Notes: generated by a model from the sequence alone, not told the origin. A DNA stretch of 8,273 nt from an uncultured Clostridiaceae bacterium (GCA_905198755.1 CAJKDR010000043.1:1-8273); one strand, 5' to 3'. Numbered from the stretch's first letter, positions 1 through 6,590 are shown. Numbers and translations: made by a program.

Positions 1-85
1 TTAAAAATATTATAATAACTATAGCAAAAAATATAACCTTTATATTAATTTTATTTTTTTGTTTCTTTACTTTATTATTGTTCAA
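1..85 (-). CDS. Partial gene downstream of miaA, N-terminus of a membrane-anchored or secreted protein
   Basis: Only the first 28 codons lie in the window; the frame is open at base 1. The proposed start is TTG at 85-83. It is preceded by GGAGG at the usual distance (9 bases), inside the last codons of miaA, and there is no other SD-preceded start in this frame. The peptide begins with a Lys/Asn-rich stretch of about 16 residues, followed by a run of Val, Ile, Phe, Ala and Leu. This is the layout of an uncleaved N-terminal anchor or a signal peptide. It overlaps the miaA stop by 11 bases in another frame, so it is probably translationally coupled and part of the mutL-miaA operon. The product cannot be identified from 28 residues. 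A cell-wall enzyme such as a lytic transglycosylase would fit the N-terminus, but that is a guess. Confidence 0.55.
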   Translation of the reverse strand, partial: MNNNKVKKQKNKINIKVIFFAIVIIIFL

Positions 86-1004
86 TATTACTTGCCTCCA
101 AAATAATATTTATATTATCATCTATTTTTTCTAATGAATTTAACCATATTGTTTGTTTATTTTTTCTGAACCAAGTTAATTGTCTTTTGGCATATCTTCT
201 AGATTCTTGCTTAATCTTTTCTATCATTTCATCTTTAGTGATTTTTTCTTGAAGATAGTCTCTTACTTCTTTATATCCTAATCCTTGCATTGCAGTTGGA
301 AATTCACTATATTTTTCAAGCAAATTTTTCACTTCATCTATTAGTCCATTTTCTATCATTATATCTACTCTTTTGTTAATTCTTTCATAAAGCTTGTCCC
401 TATCCATTGTAAGTGCAAATACTTTATAATCATATGGTATTTCCTTTAGTCTAGATTCCGCTTCTTGTTCAGTTTTATTTTTTCCAGTTGCCTTATATAT
501 TTCTAAAACCCTCATAATTCTTTTAGAATCATTCTGACTAATTTTTTCCATTGCTTTTGGATCTATTTCTAATGCTTTTTTATATAAAACTTCTAATCCT
601 TGATTTTTTTCTATTTCTTGTAGTTCTTTTCTATAGTTTTCATCTATCTTTATATCTTTATATTCAATTTCGTATATTAAAGCATCTATGTATAAACCTG
701 TACCGCCAACAACAATAGGAGTTTTACCTTTTTTTATTATTTCTTCTATTGCATTTTTTGCATTCGTTTTATAGTCTGCAACGCTAAATCTTTCATCTGG
801 CGAAACGCAATCTATCATATAATGTTTTATTCCTTGCATTTCTTCATTTGTAACTTTTGCACTTCCGATATTCATGTCTTTATATATTTGCATAGAATCC
901 GCTGAAACAATTTCTCCATTGATTTTTTTAGCTAATTCAATAGACAAGGCTGTTTTTCCTGATGCAGTTGGTCCGCAAATTACAATTACTTTAGGTTTCT
1001 CCAT
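75..1004 (-). CDS. miaA: tRNA dimethylallyltransferase MiaA
   Basis: MiaA transfers a dimethylallyl group from DMAPP to N6 of A37 in tRNAs that read codons starting with U; the product is later methylthiolated by MiaB. It is a cytosolic enzyme. The 309-residue protein has the full family layout: P-loop GPTASGKT at about 11-18, the substrate-binding DSMQIY at 36-41, VGGTGLYI at 99-106, a conserved QGLGYKEV segment, and the C-terminal RRYAKRQLTWFRK at about 269-281. Family length is close to 310-316, so it is complete. The frame extends upstream to a TTG at 1058 inside mutL. The ATG at 1004 is preferred because the P-loop then sits at the normal distance from the N-terminus and an AGAAGGG site lies just upstream. 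The gap to the mutL stop is 25 bases, so the two genes are co-transcribed. Confidence 0.96.
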   Translation of the reverse strand: MEKPKVIVICGPTASGKTALSIELAKKINGEIVSADSMQIYKDMNIGSAKVTNEEMQGIKHYMIDCVSPDERFSVADYKTNAKNAIEEIIKKGKTPIVVGGTGLYIDALIYEIEYKDIKIDENYRKELQEIEKNQGLEVLYKKALEIDPKAMEKISQNDSKRIMRVLEIYKATGKNKTEQEAESRLKEIPYDYKVFALTMDRDKLYERINKRVDIMIENGLIDEVKNLLEKYSEFPTAMQGLGYKEVRDYLQEKITKDEMIEKIKQESRRYAKRQLTWFRKNKQTIWLNSLEKIDDNINIILEASNIEQ

Positions 1005-1029
1005 ATATTTGTTTTTCCCTTCTGTATTT

Positions 1030-3222
1030 TTATTTTCTACGAGCAAATTTCTTTTCAATATCTTTTAAGTCCATTTTTATTGCTGTTGGTCTTCCATGTG
1101 GGCAAGTAAATGGATTTGGTAATTTTAATAATTCATCTAGTAATTTTTCTACTTCTTGATTATCTAATGCCATATGTGCTTTTACTGCTGATTTACATGC
1201 AACTGTTGCAATGAATCTTTCTTCTATTTCTTGTTTTGCTGTTCTTGCTACTGTATTTATTTCATCTAAAGTCTCTAAGAACAATTCTTTTGTATCCAAA
1301 TCATAGCATATTGGAGGTACACCATTTAATTTTATCGTGTTTTCTCCGAACTCTTCTACTTCAAATCCAGCCTTATTGAAAATTTCCATATTGTCTCTTG
1401 CTATGTCCATTTCTTTATGTGTTAATGTTATTACATCTGGCAATAATAACATTTGTGATTCTTTTTCTGTATCTGAATAATAGTTTTTCTTAATCTTTTC
1501 ATACATGATTCTTTCATGTGCAGCATGTTGGTCTATAATATACATTTCATCCTTAATTTCTATTATTATGTATGTTCTAAATGCTATTCCTACTATCTTA
1601 TAATCTGGTTTTGCTACTGTTTCTTCATTATCTTTATTATACTCTGCATTTTCTTCGAATACTGATATTTTGTTGTCATCACTTATTATATCATAAGCAT
1701 CTATTTCTTTTTTTTCTTCAGCTATTTGTTCTTTTTTGCTTGGAGACATTTCTCCAAAAGTTTTTTCATACATTGCTTCAAAACTTTGAGGAATATTTAA
1801 ATTATTTAGTTCTTCTACTTTTTGATTTGTTTGTACATTATCTTTTGGTAAATCAACTGTGATGTTAGGTTGTTCATCCAAATCTGCTTTCATCTTTGCT
1901 AAGTCTGTTAATATATTACCTATTGATGTTTCTGCATTTTCTACTGTTGATGATAGATTTTTTTCTGATGCTTCTTCTATATTTTTTTCTTCATCTTTTA
2001 TATGGTTCCTTATTTCTTCTGTATTAATGATTTGCGTTTTTTGTTCTTCATCTTCATTAGCTTCTTTATTGATTTTTTGATTATACATTTCCTCTATTAT
2101 GTTTTTATTATCAGATTCTGCATGTTCTATAGGTGCATTCTTTTTAAATAGATTACTAAACATATTACTATGTTTTACTTCTTCTATTACTTCTTTTTTA
2201 TCTTCTATTTCTCTTTCTGGTGAAGCAATTAATTCAGCTTTTAGCAATGTATCTTGTATAGCATGATATATTGCTTTAAATACTTTGCTCTCTTCTTCAA
2301 ATCTAACCTCCAACTTAGCTGGGTGTACATTAACATCAACCTTTGTTGGTTCCATTTCTATGTCTAATATTACAAAACCAAACTTTCCTATTGGAATCAT
2401 ACCTTTAAAAGCTTTTTCTGTTGCTCCTGTTAATACTTTATCTTTTATATATCTTTTATTTACAAAAAATATTTGATTACTTCTATTGCTTCTTGCTATT
2501 TCTGGTTTTCCAACAACACCTTTTACTTGCATTCCTTCATATTGATAATCTACATCTAATACTGCACTTGCTATATCTTTTCCATATATACTGTAAATAA
2601 CATCTTGTAATTTTCCGTTTCCATTTGTTTGTATAACTGTTTTTCCAGAACTAACTAATTTAATTGCTATATTAGGATTTACTAATGCTGTTCTTGATAT
2701 AACATCTTCAATATATCCTGCTTCTGTAAAATCTTTTTTTAAGAATTTATATCTTACTGGTGTATTAAAGAACAGATTAGTTACTGTTATTGTAGTTCCT
2801 GTACTACATGCTGCTTCTTCAAATTCTAAAGTTTTTCCTGCTTCGACTACAATTTTGTTTCCTATATCTTGTTCATCTGTTTTTGAAATCATCTCCACAT
2901 GAGCAATTGCCGCAATACTTGCTAAAGCCTCTCCTCTAAACCCCATAGATTTTACAACATCTAAATCACTTGCTTGTCTTATTTTACTAGTTGCATGTCT
3001 TTCAAATGCTATCTCCATATCATCTTTTTGTATACCTTTTCCATTATCAGATATACGAATATAAGAAATTCCACCATTTTTTATTTCTACATTAATATTT
3101 GTTGCCCCTGCATCTATTGCATTTTCTACCATTTCTTTAACTACAGATGCTGGTCTTTCTATAACTTCACCTGCTGCTATTTTATTTATTGTTAAATCAT
3201 CTAATAATACTATATTTCCCAT
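1030..3222 (-). CDS. mutL: DNA mismatch repair protein MutL (endonuclease-type)
   Basis: MutL couples mismatch recognition by MutS to strand incision and excision. The 730-residue protein starts with a GHKL ATPase: the catalytic Glu30 and Asn34 in KEMVENAIDA, DNGKGI at 59-64, HATSKI at 76-81 and GFRGEAL at 94-100. An acidic, low-complexity linker follows (about 345-560). The C-terminal dimerisation/nuclease domain has DQHAAHERIMYE at 564-575, an exact match to the metal-binding DQHA(x)2E(x)4E motif. It also has ACKSAVKAH at about 675-683 and CPHGRPT at 707-713. This is the nicking MutL of organisms that lack MutH. The long linker makes it larger than the Bacillus protein. The ATG at 3222 follows GGGAG by six bases. 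The usual partner mutS is not upstream; instead there is a promoter and a divergent gene pair. Confidence 0.97.
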   Translation of the reverse strand: MGNIVLLDDLTINKIAAGEVIERPASVVKEMVENAIDAGATNINVEIKNGGISYIRISDNGKGIQKDDMEIAFERHATSKIRQASDLDVVKSMGFRGEALASIAAIAHVEMISKTDEQDIGNKIVVEAGKTLEFEEAACSTGTTITVTNLFFNTPVRYKFLKKDFTEAGYIEDVISRTALVNPNIAIKLVSSGKTVIQTNGNGKLQDVIYSIYGKDIASAVLDVDYQYEGMQVKGVVGKPEIARSNRSNQIFFVNKRYIKDKVLTGATEKAFKGMIPIGKFGFVILDIEMEPTKVDVNVHPAKLEVRFEEESKVFKAIYHAIQDTLLKAELIASPEREIEDKKEVIEEVKHSNMFSNLFKKNAPIEHAESDNKNIIEEMYNQKINKEANEDEEQKTQIINTEEIRNHIKDEEKNIEEASEKNLSSTVENAETSIGNILTDLAKMKADLDEQPNITVDLPKDNVQTNQKVEELNNLNIPQSFEAMYEKTFGEMSPSKKEQIAEEKKEIDAYDIISDDNKISVFEENAEYNKDNEETVAKPDYKIVGIAFRTYIIIEIKDEMYIIDQHAAHERIMYEKIKKNYYSDTEKESQMLLLPDVITLTHKEMDIARDNMEIFNKAGFEVEEFGENTIKLNGVPPICYDLDTKELFLETLDEINTVARTAKQEIEERFIATVACKSAVKAHMALDNQEVEKLLDELLKLPNPFTCPHGRPTAIKMDLKDIEKKFARRK

Positions 3223-3261
3223 TTTTTGCTCCCTTTTTTATATCTAAATTATTCTAGTCGA

Positions 3262-3290
3262 ATTATATCATTTAATTAATGATTTGTGTA
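3262..3290 (-). promoter_or_regulatory. Predicted sigma-A promoter of the mutL-miaA operon
   Basis: On the minus strand there is TATAAT at 3267-3262, preceded by TGA so that it forms an extended -10 (TGATATAAT). TACACA, a 4/6 match to the -35 consensus, lies 17 bases upstream at 3290-3285. Transcription would start near 3255, leaving a leader of about 30 bases before the mutL ribosome binding site. The same TGATATAAT sequence occurs in the promoters predicted for the genes at 6006 and 7495. Confidence 0.6.
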
Positions 3291-3323
3291 CCTATTTTTT
3301 TAAGAAATTGTAATTTATCTGTG

Positions 3324-3340
3324 TAACCATTTTTTGGTTA
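3324..3340. repeat. Short inverted repeat between mutL and the Cys-rich genes
   Basis: TAACCA (3324-3329) and TGGTTA (3335-3340) form a perfect 6-bp inverted repeat around five T. Its left part belongs to an imperfect direct repeat, TGTGTAACCATTTTTT at 3320-3335, which resembles TGTGTACCTATTTTTTT at 3285-3301. The repeat sits between the divergent mutL and miniprotein transcription units, so an operator is possible but unproven. No convincing sigma-A promoter for the plus-strand genes was found in this gap; TATAAC at 3352-3357 lacks a good -35. Confidence 0.35.
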
Positions 3341-3404
3341 ATTGAATACTATATAACATATACAAAAGAACAAGAATCAAATTTCACATAGGGAGGTCTG
3401 TTTA

Positions 3405-3509
3405 ATGGGAAATTGTTGTGGTTGTAATAGTGAGTTTTTATGGTTCATTATTCTTTTCGTACTACTTTTCTGTTGCGGATGCGGTAATAGATGCTGCTGC
3501 AATAACTAA
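3405..3509 (+). CDS. Cys-rich 34-aa miniprotein with a hydrophobic core
   Basis: This small gene is supported by a strong GGGAGG site at 3391-3396, eight bases before the ATG, and by a neighbour of the same type. The 34-residue product has nine cysteines: Cys4, 5 and 7 before, and Cys23, 24, 26, 30, 31 and 32 after, a hydrophobic core of about twelve residues (Phe11-Phe22, including Trp13). It ends in Asn-Asn. Family membership is unknown. The layout recalls small Gly/Cys-rich proteins of spore formers (YjcZ-like), but no specific match is claimed. The short core could lie in a membrane or drive assembly, and the Cys clusters could bind metal or cross-link. The stop is followed by 50 bases and then the second miniprotein gene, so they probably form one transcript. 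Confidence 0.75.
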   Translation: MGNCCGCNSEFLWFIILFVLLFCCGCGNRCCCNN

Positions 3510-3559
3510 TTACCCTAAAACAAAAAAGTTAGCTTTTATTTGAAAGGGGGGAATTTACA

Positions 3560-3688
3560 ATGCCAGAAAATAGAGGATGCGGATGTGGCGGTTTCGGTTT
3601 TGGCGGAGATTGCTGCTGGATAATAATATTAATAATCATACTTTGCTGCTGTTGTGGCGGTGGATGTAACAACGGATGTGGTTGTTAA
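3560..3688 (+). CDS. Cys/Gly-rich 42-aa miniprotein with an Ile-rich core
   Basis: A very strong AAGGGGGG site at 3544-3551 lies eight bases before the ATG. The 42-residue product has eleven cysteines (7, 9, 18, 19, 29-32, 36, 40, 42) and many glycines. Its core (Trp20, then eight Ile/Leu residues) is flanked by Cys-Cys on one side and four consecutive Cys on the other. It shares the architecture of the preceding 34-aa protein (Cys/Gly head, Trp, aliphatic core, Cys cluster, Cys tail) but is not a simple copy. The function is unknown; a coat, envelope or metal-binding role is inference only. Codons use both TGC and TGT, and a perfect terminator follows 12 bases after the stop. Both points support real expression. 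Confidence 0.78.
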   Translation: MPENRGCGCGGFGFGGDCCWIIILIIILCCCCGGGCNNGCGC

Positions 3689-3700
3689 TTAACACATAAA

Positions 3701-3733
3701 AAAGCGGACTAAAGTCCGCTTTTCTATTTTTTA
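3701..3733. terminator. Bidirectional terminator between the miniproteins and groEL
   Basis: AAAGCGGACT (3701-3710) pairs perfectly with AGTCCGCTTT (3713-3722), giving a 9-10 bp GC-centred stem with a tiny loop. On the plus strand it is followed by TTTTCTATTTTTT. On the minus strand it is followed by a run of T from the A-run at 3698-3703. It lies between the stop of the 42-aa gene (3688) and the stop of groEL (3745), so it can end both convergent transcripts. Confidence 0.9.
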
Positions 3734-3744
3734 TTATTTTTAGT

Positions 3745-5379
3745 TTAATACATTCCTTCCATTCCTGATGGCATTTCTTCATGTCCTCCGCAATTACATT
3801 TTTCTTCTTTTTTGTCTGTTACTACGCTTTCTGTTGTTAATATCATAGATGCTATACTTTCAGCATTTTGTAATGCACTTCTTGTTACCTTTGTTGGATC
3901 TACTATTCCAACTTTTTTCATGTCTACATATTCTTCTTTTGCTGCATCAAATCCAAATCCCTCGCTGCTTGCTTTTACTTTTTCTAATATTACTGCTGGT
4001 TCTAGTCCTGCATTTTTTGCTATTTGTTTTACTGGCTCTTGTAATGCACTACAAACTATTTTTGCTCCTAGTTTCTCATCATCTTTTAATTCTTTTACTA
4101 AGTTTTCTACTTTAGGAAGAATATTTATATATGCAGTTCCTCCACCTGCAACTATGCCTTCTTCTACTGCAGCTTTTGTTGCAGATAGTGCATCTTCTAT
4201 TCTTAGTTTCTTTTCTTTCATTTCGACTTCTGTTGCTGCTCCTACTTCTATGACTGCTACTCCTCCTGCAATTTTTGCTAGTCTTTCTTGTAGATTTTCT
4301 TTTTCATAGTCACTTTGTGTTTCTTCTAATGCTGTTCTTATTTGTTTTACCCTTTCTGATATTTTTTCTTTATCTCCTGAACCATCTACTATAATTGTGT
4401 TTTCCTTTTGTACTTTTACTTGTCTTGCTCTTCCTAATTGTTCTAATGTTGTATCTTTTAAGTCTAACCCTAAATCTGAAGTTATTACTTCTCCTCCTGT
4501 TAATATTGCTATATCTTCTAACATTGCTTTTCTCTTATCTCCATATCCAGGAGCTTTTACTGCAACTACATTTAATACACCTCTTAATTTATTTACTAGT
4601 AATGTTGATAATACTTCTCCTTCTATATCATCTGCTATTATTAATAGCTTTCCTGAATTTTGCATTAATGATTCTAATAATGGTAATATTTCTTGAATAT
4701 TACTTATTTTTTTATCTGTAATTAATATATATGGATTGTCTAATACTGCTTCCATTTTTTCAGTATCTGTTACCATATATGGTGAAACATATCCTTTATC
4801 AAATTGCATTCCTTCTACCACATTTACATCTGTTGTTGAAGTTTTTGATTCTTCTATTGTTATAACACCATCTTTAGAAACTTTTTCCATTGCATCTGCT
4901 ATTAATGTTCCTATTTCTAAATTGTTGGCTGATATTGATGCAACTCTTGCTATATCTTCTTTTCCATTTACTTTAGAACTTATTTCTTTTAATTCTTTAG
5001 TTGCTACTTCTACTGCTTTATCCATTCCTCTTTTTATTGCCATTGGATCTCCACCAGCTGCTACATTCTTTACTCCTTCTTTTATCATTTTTTGAGCTAA
5101 TACTGTAGCTGTTGTTGTACCATCACCTGCAATATCATTTGTTTTTACAGATACTTCTTTTACTAATCTTGCTCCCATATTTTCATATGGATCATCTAGT
5201 TCTATTTCTTTTGCTATTGTAACACCATCATTTGTTATAAGTGGTGCTCCAAAGCTTTTATCTAAAACTACGTTTCTTCCTTTAGGTCCTAATGTAACTT
5301 TTACAGTGTCTGCTAATTTATTTACACCGTCTAGTAATTTTCTTCTGGCATCTTCGCCATATTTTATTTCTTTTGACAT
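3745..5379 (-). CDS. groEL: 60-kDa chaperonin GroEL
   Basis: GroEL forms the double heptameric ring that folds cytosolic proteins in an ATP-dependent cycle with GroES. The 544-residue length matches the Bacillus protein. Visible signatures are VTLGPKGRNVVLD near 28-40, the nucleotide-binding GDGTTTA at 85-91, KAPGYGDKRKAMLEDIA in the apical/intermediate region, and AAVEEGIVAGGG near 403-414 preceded by the catalytic-Asp segment RIEDALSATK. The frame runs up to 5424, but the ATG at 5379 is chosen: it follows GGAGG by six bases and gives the standard MSKEIKYGEDAR N-terminus. The C-terminal tail is unusual. Instead of Gly-Gly-Met repeats it has CNCGGHEEMPSGMEGMY, with Cys528, Cys530 and His533. 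It is co-transcribed with groES, 63 bases upstream. Confidence 0.98.
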   Translation of the reverse strand: MSKEIKYGEDARRKLLDGVNKLADTVKVTLGPKGRNVVLDKSFGAPLITNDGVTIAKEIELDDPYENMGARLVKEVSVKTNDIAGDGTTTATVLAQKMIKEGVKNVAAGGDPMAIKRGMDKAVEVATKELKEISSKVNGKEDIARVASISANNLEIGTLIADAMEKVSKDGVITIEESKTSTTDVNVVEGMQFDKGYVSPYMVTDTEKMEAVLDNPYILITDKKISNIQEILPLLESLMQNSGKLLIIADDIEGEVLSTLLVNKLRGVLNVVAVKAPGYGDKRKAMLEDIAILTGGEVITSDLGLDLKDTTLEQLGRARQVKVQKENTIIVDGSGDKEKISERVKQIRTALEETQSDYEKENLQERLAKIAGGVAVIEVGAATEVEMKEKKLRIEDALSATKAAVEEGIVAGGGTAYINILPKVENLVKELKDDEKLGAKIVCSALQEPVKQIAKNAGLEPAVILEKVKASSEGFGFDAAKEEYVDMKKVGIVDPTKVTRSALQNAESIASMILTTESVVTDKKEEKCNCGGHEEMPSGMEGMY

Positions 5380-5442
5380 TTTTCTACCTCCATAATTCAA
5401 ATCTTTTAGATTATTGGTGAACAATTTCTTTCACCTCTAATA

Positions 5443-5724
5443 TTATTCTACTATTGCTAAAATATCATTTTGTTTTACAATCAAATATTCTTCTCCTTCA
5501 TATTTTACTTCTGTTCCAGAATATTTGCTTACTATTACTTTTTGACCTTCTTTTATATACATTTCTACATTATTTCCATCTATATTTCCACCTGGTCCTA
5601 CTGCTATTACTTTTGCTATTTGTGGTTTTTCTTTTGCTGATGCTGATAATATAATTCCACTTTTAGTGGTTTCTTCACCTTCTTCCATTTTTATTAAAAT
5701 TCTGTCTGCTACTGGCTTAATCAT
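5443..5724 (-). CDS. groES: 10-kDa co-chaperonin GroES
   Basis: GroES is the heptameric lid of the GroEL chamber. The 93-residue protein has the normal family length. It begins with IKPVADRILIKMEE, contains the mobile loop that contacts GroEL (about 17-33, with TTKSGIILS), then the VIAVGPGG turn, and ends with the conserved VKQNDILAIVE strand. The start ATG at 5724 is preceded by AAGGAGG with seven bases of spacing, one of the best sites in the window. It is the first gene of the groESL operon, with promoter and CIRCE operator upstream. Confidence 0.98.
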   Translation of the reverse strand: MIKPVADRILIKMEEGEETTKSGIILSASAKEKPQIAKVIAVGPGGNIDGNNVEMYIKEGQKVIVSKYSGTEVKYEGEEYLIVKQNDILAIVE

Positions 5725-5770
5725 AAGATTACCTCCTTTTTATAAATAAATATCTTTCTATTTTTTGTTT

Positions 5771-5797
5771 TTAGCACTCTTTCTTACCGTCTGCTAA
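5771..5797 (-). promoter_or_regulatory. CIRCE operator (HrcA site) of groESL, one half degenerate
   Basis: On the plus strand there is TTAGCACTC (5771-5779), a nine-base spacer, then GTCTGCTAA (5789-5797). The CIRCE consensus is TTAGCACTC-N9-GAGTGCTAA. One arm is perfect and the other differs at two of nine positions. It sits immediately downstream of the -10 and covers the predicted start site, the usual position for repression by HrcA in Gram-positive bacteria. hrcA itself is not in the window. Confidence 0.88.
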
Positions 5798-5798
5798 T

Positions 5799-5827
5799 AA
5801 TATATACCCATTTATTTTTATTGTCAA
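5799..5827 (-). promoter_or_regulatory. Sigma-A promoter of groESL
   Basis: The minus strand carries a perfect TTGACA at 5827-5822, a 17-base spacer and TATATT at 5804-5799. Transcription would begin near 5792, within the CIRCE element, giving a leader of about 70 bases before groES. Confidence 0.85.
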
Positions 5828-5843
5828 TATATTTGAAGTAAAA

Positions 5844-5865
5844 TTCACATTACTTTCACATTACT
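5844..5865. repeat. Perfect 11-bp tandem direct repeat
   Basis: TTCACATTACT occurs twice head to tail (5844-5854 and 5855-5865). It lies between the groESL promoter and the orphan terminator at 5870. One helical turn per unit is compatible with a pair of protein-binding sites, but no known operator was recognised. Confidence 0.7.
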
Positions 5866-5869
5866 CGGG

Positions 5870-5905
5870 CAAGCATATTATTTATATATGCTTGTTTTTT
5901 ATTTT
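5870..5905 (+). terminator. Rho-independent terminator on the plus strand, no evident gene upstream
   Basis: CAAGCATAT (5870-5878) pairs perfectly with ATATGCTTG (5886-5894) around a seven-base loop and is followed directly by TTTTTTATTTTT. It works only on the plus strand. No plus-strand gene precedes it (groES and groEL run the other way). It may block antisense read-through, or end a short RNA of unknown start. Confidence 0.6.
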
Positions 5906-5917
5906 TATTCCTACATT

Positions 5918-5967
5918 TTGTTTTTTTATGTAAAATATGATATAATATTATTAGTACTTGTGTACTA
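5918..5967 (+). promoter_or_regulatory. Promoter with extended -10 and start-site palindrome, gene at 6006
   Basis: TATAAT at 5941-5946 is preceded by TGA, giving a perfect extended -10. The -35 is weak (TTGTTT at 5918-5923, spacing 17). A palindrome, TAGTAC-TTGT-GTACTA, covers 5952-5967 exactly where transcription should begin. It is therefore a candidate operator or a small 5' hairpin. Confidence 0.7.
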
Positions 5968-6005
5968 TAGATTATTAATCAAATAGAAAGAAGGAGAATT
6001 TTATT

Positions 6006-6545
6006 ATGTCAAAAAATTTAGCAATTGATGCCAACGAAGATAATTATGATGAATGCCTTCGGTATTCTTCATTAATTCGAGAAATGTTTGGAAATCGTAC
6101 ATTCATTTTAGAACATTTAAAAAATGCAATGTATGAGCTTCCAGCGATTCTAGCTCAAGCCTTGAATCAAACTTTTAACCTTTTCGAAGCTGATGCCTCG
6201 GAAATGGATTGTAAATCTTTCTATTCAAAGGCTTTAAGTATGTTAGCTGGGCTAGATAGCAAATATAGTTTTTTAACTCAAACTTATATTGAATATTTAC
6301 AGCAATTAGATGCTTTTACTATTAATTCGGACTTAAAAAGTCCATCAATTGACTTAATTCTTATTGAAGCAACCCCATTATCTCCTAGAGCTAAAAATGC
6401 TCTAACAAGAAGTGGGATAAAGACAATTGGTGATTTAAGAGCAAAGACTCTTAAAGAAATTCTCAATATACGCAATATTGGTGAAGACACCGGTAAAGAA
6501 ATTCAAAAAATAATGAAAGAAATTTATGAAGTAATTATTGATTAA
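6006..6545 (+). CDS. Stand-alone protein with RNA polymerase alpha-CTD-like domain
   Basis: This 179-residue, probably cytosolic protein has two parts. Residues 1-110 look helical and are not recognised. Residues about 116-174 resemble the C-terminal domain of the RNA polymerase alpha subunit: a TPLSPRAKNALTRSGIKTIG segment matching the alpha-CTD LS.R..N.L...GI.T.G pattern, then a helix-hairpin-helix at about 155-166 (IRNIGEDTGKEI). In alpha this domain binds UP-element DNA and activators. The N-terminal assembly domain of alpha is absent, so this is not rpoA. A DNA-binding or transcription-modulating role is inference. The ATG at 6006 follows AAGGAG by nine bases. It is monocistronic, with its own promoter and terminator. 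Confidence 0.8.
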   Translation: MSKNLAIDANEDNYDECLRYSSLIREMFGNRTFILEHLKNAMYELPAILAQALNQTFNLFEADASEMDCKSFYSKALSMLAGLDSKYSFLTQTYIEYLQQLDAFTINSDLKSPSIDLILIEATPLSPRAKNALTRSGIKTIGDLRAKTLKEILNIRNIGEDTGKEIQKIMKEIYEVIID

Positions 6546-6550
6546 TAATC

Positions 6551-6590
6551 AACCCCTGCCACTTTGTTGTGACAGGGGGTTTTCTTTTTA
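6551..6590. terminator. Terminator after the alpha-CTD-like gene, possibly shared
   Basis: CCCCTGCCAC (6553-6562) pairs with GTGACAGGGG (6569-6578) with one mismatch, around a six-base loop. TTTTCTTTTT follows on the plus strand. On the minus strand the hairpin lies just past the stop of the 63-aa gene (6588) and is followed by a weaker TTGATTATT, so it could partly serve that transcript as well. Confidence 0.85.

Noticed and set aside
1005..1058. Upstream TTG start for MiaA at 1058
   Set aside because: It would add 18 residues overlapping mutL that the family lacks. The ATG at 1004 has a ribosome binding site and gives the standard N-terminus.
1581..2080. Plus-strand frames opposite the mutL linker
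   Set aside because: Leu/Phe/Ser-rich low-complexity translations of the complement of the acidic MutL linker; no start signals.
3345..3370. Sporulation-type promoter (CATATACAA near 3357) for the Cys-rich genes
   Set aside because: The -10 only partly resembles sigma-E or sigma-K sites and no matching -35 is convincing in such AT-rich DNA.
3812..4309. Open plus-strand frame of 165 codons opposite groEL
   Set aside because: It lies wholly antisense to the conserved groEL coding sequence, shows the Ser/Thr/Phe-rich composition typical of reverse-strand shadows, and has no ribosome binding site.
5839..5870. Tandem repeats considered as the start of a CRISPR array
   Set aside because: Only two head-to-tail 11-base copies without spacers, and no cas genes in the window.
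6284..6490. Minus-strand frame of 68 codons opposite the alpha-CTD-like gene
   Set aside because: Shadow of a gene with much better start signals and a recognisable domain.
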